Source: Bradyrhizobium diazoefficiens USDA 110
Lineage (GTDB): Bacteria; Pseudomonadota; Alphaproteobacteria; Rhizobiales; Xanthobacteraceae
Length of the DNA stretch: 64,000 nt
Direction: 5' to 3'
NCBI RefSeq assembly: GCF_000011365.1
Contig: NC_004463.1
Coordinates: 2,404,001-2,468,000 of the forward strand
This document shows positions 59,612 through 64,000 of this stretch, piece after piece. Each line of letters begins with the position of its first letter. Positions within the stretch are counted from its first letter, which is position 1. Both the position numbers and the translations under genes were made by a program. The notes beneath the pieces were generated by a model. That model saw only the letters and a list, made by a program, of their open reading frames with translations. It was not told where the DNA came from and did not search any database.

Positions 59612-60364
59612 ATGGCAAAGCAGACCGAGAAGAAGCCGCCTGCACTCAAAGGCGTATCGGCAGCCGAACGGGCGTTAGCGGTATTGACGGCATTTCGCCG
59701 GGGCGACGGCGCCTTGAGCCTGGCTGAGTTGGCCGAGCGGACCGGTCTGGTGAAGAGTACGATCCTGCGGCTAGCTCTATCGCTGCAACGTTACCGGCTG
59801 CTCGCGCGCCTGCCGGACGGTTCTTATCGGCTCGATGCGGAGACCTTGCGTCTGGGGACAGCCTATCAGCAGGCGTTTCGTCTGTCCGATCATGTCATGC
59901 CCGTGCTTGAGCAGCTCGCGGCGAAAACCGGCGAGACGACGTCCTTCTATGTTCGAAACGGCGAGGAGAGGCTGTGTCTTTTCAGGGTGGAGACCACCAA
60001 TCGGATCCGGATGACCGTGCAGCCGGGCGACACCCGTCCCATGGACAAGTCCGCCATTGCCCAAACGCTCCGCCGCTACGAGTCCGGGCCACCTGGGGCG
60101 GATGACGAATTGCCGCTGTTCACCTCCGGCATCACGGATCCTCATGCGGCCGCTCTCGCCATGCCCGTATTCGGCATCGGCGACTCCCTGGTCGGGGCGC
60201 TGGCTATCTCCGGGCCGGTCAGTCGGCTGACGGCGGCGCGCGCAGAGCAAATCAAGGGGGCGCTGGTCGAGGCTGCAAACAGGCTCACTTTGGCATGCGG
60301 GGGAACCCCGCCATCTGGAGCCGGAAAGAGCACCCGCAAACGGGCGGCCAGCGTGTCTGCGTAA
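59612..60364 (+). CDS. IclR family transcriptional regulator
   Basis: A 250-residue regulator with winged HTH (SLAELAERTGLVKSTILRLALSLQRYRLLAR) and an IclR effector domain (LEQLAAKTGETTSFYVRNGEERLCLFRVET). The stretch between RPMDKSAIAQTLRRY and the final GALAISGPVSRL is shorter than usual, so the effector pocket is reduced. It lies 88 bases before the amidohydrolase operon on the same strand and is its likely regulator. The ATG at 59612 follows GAGGATTGGAC. Confidence 0.85.
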   Translation: MAKQTEKKPPALKGVSAAERALAVLTAFRRGDGALSLAELAERTGLVKSTILRLALSLQRYRLLARLPDGSYRLDAETLRLGTAYQQAFRLSDHVMPVLEQLAAKTGETTSFYVRNGEERLCLFRVETTNRIRMTVQPGDTRPMDKSAIAQTLRRYESGPPGADDELPLFTSGITDPHAAALAMPVFGIGDSLVGALAISGPVSRLTAARAEQIKGALVEAANRLTLACGGTPPSGAGKSTRKRAASVSA

Positions 60365-60452
60365 AACGCAACGACGTTTCATTTTTTCTTGCCCGGTCGA
60401 TCGACGCGACTTATAAGGCTCGCCATAACAAAGTATGGGGAGGACGAACGTC

Positions 60453-61397
60453 GTGGCTTCAGCTTCGCTCACGCGGAGGACGGTCTTGGCCGGACTCACT
60501 GCATCCGCGCTTCCCCGGTTTGCGACAGCGCAGGAGGTGCGCTGGTCGAGCGGCTCGGAGAAGCCGCGCTTCGTTCCGCCGCCGGGCGCGACCGATTGCC
60601 ATTTCCACACCTATGACAAGAGCTATCCGGTCATGAAGGGCGCGACGCTGCTGCCCGAGGACGCCTTGCCCGAAGATTATCGCGCCCTGCAGCGCCGGAT
60701 CGGCACAACGCGGGGCGTCATCATCCAGCCCTCGACTTACGGTACGGACAACCGGCTGCAGATTGCGTCACGACAGGCGCTTGGGCCGGAGAACTTTCGC
60801 GTGGTCGCCGTTGTGCCCGAGGACATATCGGATACCGATCTGCGACGGCTCGACGAGCAGGGTGTCCGCGGTGTCCGCTTCAATCTCGGTTTTCCGGGAG
60901 CGTTGACGGTGGACTCTCTCAAGTCGCTCGCGCCGAGACTGGCCAATCTCGGTTGGCACTGCCAGATCAACATGCGTCCCAAGCAGATTGAGGACAATGC
61001 GGACCTTCTGGCGTCTTTGCCCGGGGGCCTCGTCCTTGACCATTTGGCCCAGATACCGCAGCCGGCTGGCCTGGAGAGCACGCCTTACAAGATCATCCGC
61101 GGCTTGCTCGATCGCGGCAAGACCTGGGTGAAGCTGTCGGGTCCCTATGTGTCGAGCAAGCAGGGTGCGCCGGACTACGCTGACGCAGGAGCCGTCGCGG
61201 CGGCCTATGTCAAGGCGGCGCCCGAGCGAATGGTCTGGGGCAGCGACTGGCCGCACCCTTCCGAGAAGGAACGCAAGCCTGATGATGCGCACCTGCTCGA
61301 TCTTTTCGCCGTATGGGCGGGAGGCGAGGCCGTGTTCAAGCGCGTCCTCGTCGACAACCCTGCCGAACTCTACGGTTTTCCCAAGGTCGTGCCATGA
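60453..61397 (+). CDS. Tat-exported amidohydrolase (PDC-lactonase-like)
   Basis: A 314-residue barrel amidohydrolase. The GTG at 60453 follows GGGGAGG by nine bases and yields a Tat-type signal (SLTRRTVLAGLTASALPRFATA). The barrel has the metal motif TDCHFHTYD, VLDHLAQI, KLSGPYVSS and WGSDWPHPSE. It is related to the cytoplasmic amidohydrolase at 41731 but carries an export signal. It probably opens a lactone in the periplasm. An ATG at 60435 is an alternative start. The next gene overlaps by four bases. Confidence 0.83.
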   Translation: MASASLTRRTVLAGLTASALPRFATAQEVRWSSGSEKPRFVPPPGATDCHFHTYDKSYPVMKGATLLPEDALPEDYRALQRRIGTTRGVIIQPSTYGTDNRLQIASRQALGPENFRVVAVVPEDISDTDLRRLDEQGVRGVRFNLGFPGALTVDSLKSLAPRLANLGWHCQINMRPKQIEDNADLLASLPGGLVLDHLAQIPQPAGLESTPYKIIRGLLDRGKTWVKLSGPYVSSKQGAPDYADAGAVAAAYVKAAPERMVWGSDWPHPSEKERKPDDAHLLDLFAVWAGGEAVFKRVLVDNPAELYGFPKVVP

Positions 61398-62317
61398 CGT
61401 TCTTCGGCCCACCGCGTCGGATCGAAACCAGCATCTTCACACGGCTTCCGGACCAGTTCCGCAAGCCACGCCGCACCGCCTGGGCGGACGCCAATCAGGG
61501 CGGACGTGAGATCGACTCCTTCCTTGAAGGGCCATCCTTCGATCGGCAGGGCCGCCTGTATGTCACCGATATTCCGTATGGACGCATCTTCCGTGTCAGT
61601 GCGGAAGGCGCGTGGGAGCTCGTGACCGAGTATGACGGGTGGCCGAACGGGCTGAAGATTCACCGCGACGGCCGCATGTTCATCACCGACTACAAGCGCG
61701 GGATCATGCTGCTGGACCCGGCCAGCGGCAGCGTAACGCCGTTTCTGGAGACGGCGGCAAGCGAGAGCTTCAAGGGCGTGAACGATCTCATCTTCGCGCC
61801 GTCGGGTGATCTTTACTTCACCGATCAGGGCCAGACCGGGATGCACGATCCCACGGGCCGGGTCTGGAAGCTCACGCCCGATGGCCGGCTCACTTGCCTG
61901 ATCAACACGATCCCGAGTCCGAACGGCATCGTCGTCGACCACGAGGAGAGCTTTCTGCTGGTGGCCGTGACACGGGCCAACCAGGTCTGGCGCGTGCCAC
62001 TGCCGGCCAGCGGCCTGACGACGAAGGTCGGCATATTCTCGCACCTGCACGGCGGTCCCGGCGGCCCCGACGGCTTGGCGCTGGACAGCGGCGGCAACCT
62101 GCTGGTCTGTCACACCGGCTTCGGCTCCGTGTGGCGGCTGTCACCCCTGGCCGAGCCGCTCGACCGCATCGTTTCCTGCGCGGGCGTGGGCACGACCAAT
62201 CTTGCGTTCGGTGGACCGGAACGAAAGAGCCTTTTCATTACCGAGAGCCGCACGGGAACACTGCTCCGCGCCGAACTCGAAACGCCGGGCATGCCGCTGT
62301 TCTCGCACACCGACTAG
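61394..62317 (+). CDS. SMP-30/gluconolactonase family protein
   Basis: A 307-residue propeller without signal peptide. The typical repeats are EGPSFDRQGRLYVTDIPYGRIFRV, GLKIHRDGRMFITDYKRGI and VNDLIFAPSGDLYFTDQGQTG (the family Glu, Asn and Asp metal ligands). It hydrolyses a sugar-type lactone. Its ATG overlaps the amidohydrolase stop (ATGA), so both are translated together. Confidence 0.87.
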   Translation: MTFFGPPRRIETSIFTRLPDQFRKPRRTAWADANQGGREIDSFLEGPSFDRQGRLYVTDIPYGRIFRVSAEGAWELVTEYDGWPNGLKIHRDGRMFITDYKRGIMLLDPASGSVTPFLETAASESFKGVNDLIFAPSGDLYFTDQGQTGMHDPTGRVWKLTPDGRLTCLINTIPSPNGIVVDHEESFLLVAVTRANQVWRVPLPASGLTTKVGIFSHLHGGPGGPDGLALDSGGNLLVCHTGFGSVWRLSPLAEPLDRIVSCAGVGTTNLAFGGPERKSLFITESRTGTLLRAELETPGMPLFSHTD

Positions 62318-62592
62318 GTCAGCGCCCGGCTCGCGATCAGTTCGGTATGCATCGGAGCAGGTGGCCGCATATCGCAAACGCGCGGCAGCCAGTCTCTCTC
62401 CAGGCCTCCCGGACATCGTAACCGGCGGCCAGCACTCCACTTTTCCAGGGGAGCGCCTCCGATCGGGCGACGCAAGCGCTTCGCTGTAACTTCTATAAAA
62501 TGAAACTGCGTTTCATTATAAATTGCAACATCGTTCTATTTTTGCTATGGCGCGTCATGGCCGGGAAACATCGGCCGGTCTCGGAGGGAACA
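62318..62592. other. Intergenic region before MFS gene
   Basis: This 275-base region contains no supported gene. An AT-rich patch (about 62490-62545) could carry a promoter, and an in-frame ATG at 62500 extends the MFS frame into it without a ribosome binding site. Confidence 0.4.
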
Positions 62593-63957
62593 ATGGCAAG
62601 TGTCTCTGCCGCGTCGGTCGGCGCCGGCTTCACACCCGAGCAGGAGAAAATCCTCTCGAAGTTGCTGTGGCGGATCGTGCCGTTCCTGCTGCTCTGCTAC
62701 ATCGTCGCTTATCTCGATCGGGTGAACGTCGGCATCGCCAGCCTGACGATGAACCGCGATCTCGGCATCTCGCCTTATGAATTCGGCTGGAGCGCGGGGC
62801 TGTTCTTCTTCGGCTATTTCCTCGCAGAAGTGCCGAGCAACCTTGCCTTGCAGGCGATCGGTGCTCGCAAGTGGATCGCCCGCATCCTGATCACCTGGGG
62901 CCTGATCTCGGCCGCAACGGCATTCGTGGTCGGTCCCGTCAGCTTCGGCGTCATGCGCTTCCTGCTCGGCCTCGGCGAAGCCGGCTTCACGCCGGGCGTA
63001 TTCCTCTATTTCACATACTGGTTTCCGGCGCGCGTCCGGGGCACGGCGACTGCGGCGTTCCTGCTCGGCATTCCGATCGCGAACATCGTGGGCGCCCCGA
63101 TCTCGAGTTCACTGCTGACGCTCGACGGCTTGGCCGGCTTGCATGGTTGGCAGTGGCTTCTGATCCTGGAAGGCCTGCCGGCGACGCTCCTTGGCTTCGT
63201 GTGCTTCTTCACGCTCACCGACAAGCCCGAGCAGGCCAAGTGGCTGAGCCCCGAGGAGCGGAGCTGGCTCGCGGAGGTGCTGGCGGCGGAGCGTCAGGCC
63301 ATCGCCGCCAAGCACTCATCGCGGCTCAAGGACGCCTTCGTCAATTGGCGGGTCCTTGTCTGCGCCGCCGTCAACTTCTGCGCCATCATCGGCTCCGTCG
63401 GGCTTGGCCTGTGGATGCCGCAAATCATCAAGGGCCTCGGCTTCAGTGTCGTTGCCGTCGGCTTTATCGCGGCAATTCCCTACATCTGCGGCGCCGTCAC
63501 GATGATGCTGTGGGCTCGCCTGTCGGACAGGGGCGGGGAACGAAGCTGGTTCGTGGCATCCGCGCTGCTCGTGGGCGCAGCGTCACTGATTGTCTGCGGC
63601 TATGCAACATCGTCCGCGCTGATCTCGATCGTCGCGCTCTGCGGCGCCGTGATCGGGATCATGTGTTACCAGTCCACTTTCTGGCCGATCCCGTCGAGCT
63701 TCCTCACCGGCAGCGCTGCCGCCGGCGGCCTCGCGATGATCGTCTCGATCGGCAATCTCGGCGGCTTCGTCGGTCCCTATCTCATCGGCATGATCCGGCA
63801 GTCGACCGACAGCTTCTCATGGGCCCTGATCTCGGTGGCCGCATTTCTCACCTTGGCCGCCATCCTGATCCGCGTGGTTGGTGCCAGTCTCCAGCGACCG
63901 GGCGGGGCGACTGACCGCCACACCAGCCCGATCGCAAGCCTCTCGAAAGGAATCTGA
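62593..63957 (+). CDS. MFS transporter, anion:cation symporter (ACS) family
   Basis: A 454-residue transporter with 12 predicted membrane segments. The ACS signature lies in LLWRIVPFLLLCYIVAYLDRVNVGIASLTM and in EAGFTPGVFLYFTYWFPARVRGTATA. Relatives import phthalate, tartrate, galactarate or 4-hydroxyphenylacetate. GGAGGG before the ATG at 62593 decides the start. It belongs with the upstream lactonase genes as the uptake step, and the next gene starts two bases after its stop. Confidence 0.9.
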   Translation: MASVSAASVGAGFTPEQEKILSKLLWRIVPFLLLCYIVAYLDRVNVGIASLTMNRDLGISPYEFGWSAGLFFFGYFLAEVPSNLALQAIGARKWIARILITWGLISAATAFVVGPVSFGVMRFLLGLGEAGFTPGVFLYFTYWFPARVRGTATAAFLLGIPIANIVGAPISSSLLTLDGLAGLHGWQWLLILEGLPATLLGFVCFFTLTDKPEQAKWLSPEERSWLAEVLAAERQAIAAKHSSRLKDAFVNWRVLVCAAVNFCAIIGSVGLGLWMPQIIKGLGFSVVAVGFIAAIPYICGAVTMMLWARLSDRGGERSWFVASALLVGAASLIVCGYATSSALISIVALCGAVIGIMCYQSTFWPIPSSFLTGSAAAGGLAMIVSIGNLGGFVGPYLIGMIRQSTDSFSWALISVAAFLTLAAILIRVVGASLQRPGGATDRHTSPIASLSKGI

Positions 63958-63959
63958 AG

Positions 63960-64000
63960 ATGAGCGAAAAACAGCAGTTCCGCCTCGGTCTGGTCGGCTA
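63960..64000 (+). CDS. Start of probable Gfo/Idh/MocA-type oxidoreductase (3' truncated)
   Basis: Only 13 codons are visible (MSEKQQFRLGLVG). RLGLVG is the opening strand of a nucleotide-binding fold, as in Gfo/Idh/MocA dehydrogenases. The gene is cotranscribed with the MFS gene. The family call is a guess from the first strand. Confidence 0.45.
   Translation, partial: MSEKQQFRLGLVG

Overview
The window reads as chromosomal DNA of a Bradyrhizobium-like alphaproteobacterium. It has high GC, long open antisense frames typical of high-GC coding DNA, many periplasmic solute-binding proteins, three class III nucleotide cyclases, and small CxxC proteins of a kind I associate with Bradyrhizobium. 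The genus is inferred from gene content, not from a marker gene. No rRNA, tRNA, CRISPR array, transposase or phage gene was seen.

Layout. 0-9.7 kb: end of an amino-acid ABC ATPase, a DAO-family oxidase, a His/Gly-rich secreted peptide, gamma-glutamyltransferase, an enoyl-CoA hydratase-like protein, two tiny genes, a sugar-dehydrogenase/cytochrome c fusion with an overlapping SMP-30-like gene, and a histone-deacetylase-type amidohydrolase. 9.8-18.5 kb: a compact nonribosomal peptide locus on the minus strand (two-module NRPS, a 55-residue Lys-rich protein, Sfp-type phosphopantetheinyl transferase, luciferase-like monooxygenase). 18.7-23 kb: a large SAM-cyclase-ATPase-TPR protein and an isoaspartyl methyltransferase relative. 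23-26.9 kb: a probable surface polysaccharide group (DUF6492 protein, Tat-exported GH10 glycosidase, Wzx-like flippase).

26.9-31.7 kb is an accessory island of small proteins around a Crp/Fnr regulator, with a GlsB-type membrane protein and a fatty acid desaturase. Five of its transcription units carry the same directional 12-base element, YGAGCARTWTTG, centred about 80 or 118-122 bases before the start codon. A -10-like hexamer follows at a constant distance. This looks like an undescribed local regulon and is the main discovery candidate.

32-46.6 kb: an L,D-transpeptidase with a second degenerate domain, then catabolic clusters containing four solute-binding proteins without transporter partners, TetR and MarR regulators with perfect palindromic operators, metallo-hydrolase, SDR, shikimate dehydrogenase-like and amidohydrolase genes. 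46.7-51 kb: HutD-like protein, two more cyclases (one with a WGR-like N-terminus) and a train of tightly packed small genes. 51-64 kb: a ROK-regulated sugar ABC importer with OprB porin, a LysR/isochorismatase pair, and an IclR-linked lactone-type catabolic operon (Tat-exported amidohydrolase, SMP-30 lactonase, MFS transporter, start of a probable dehydrogenase).
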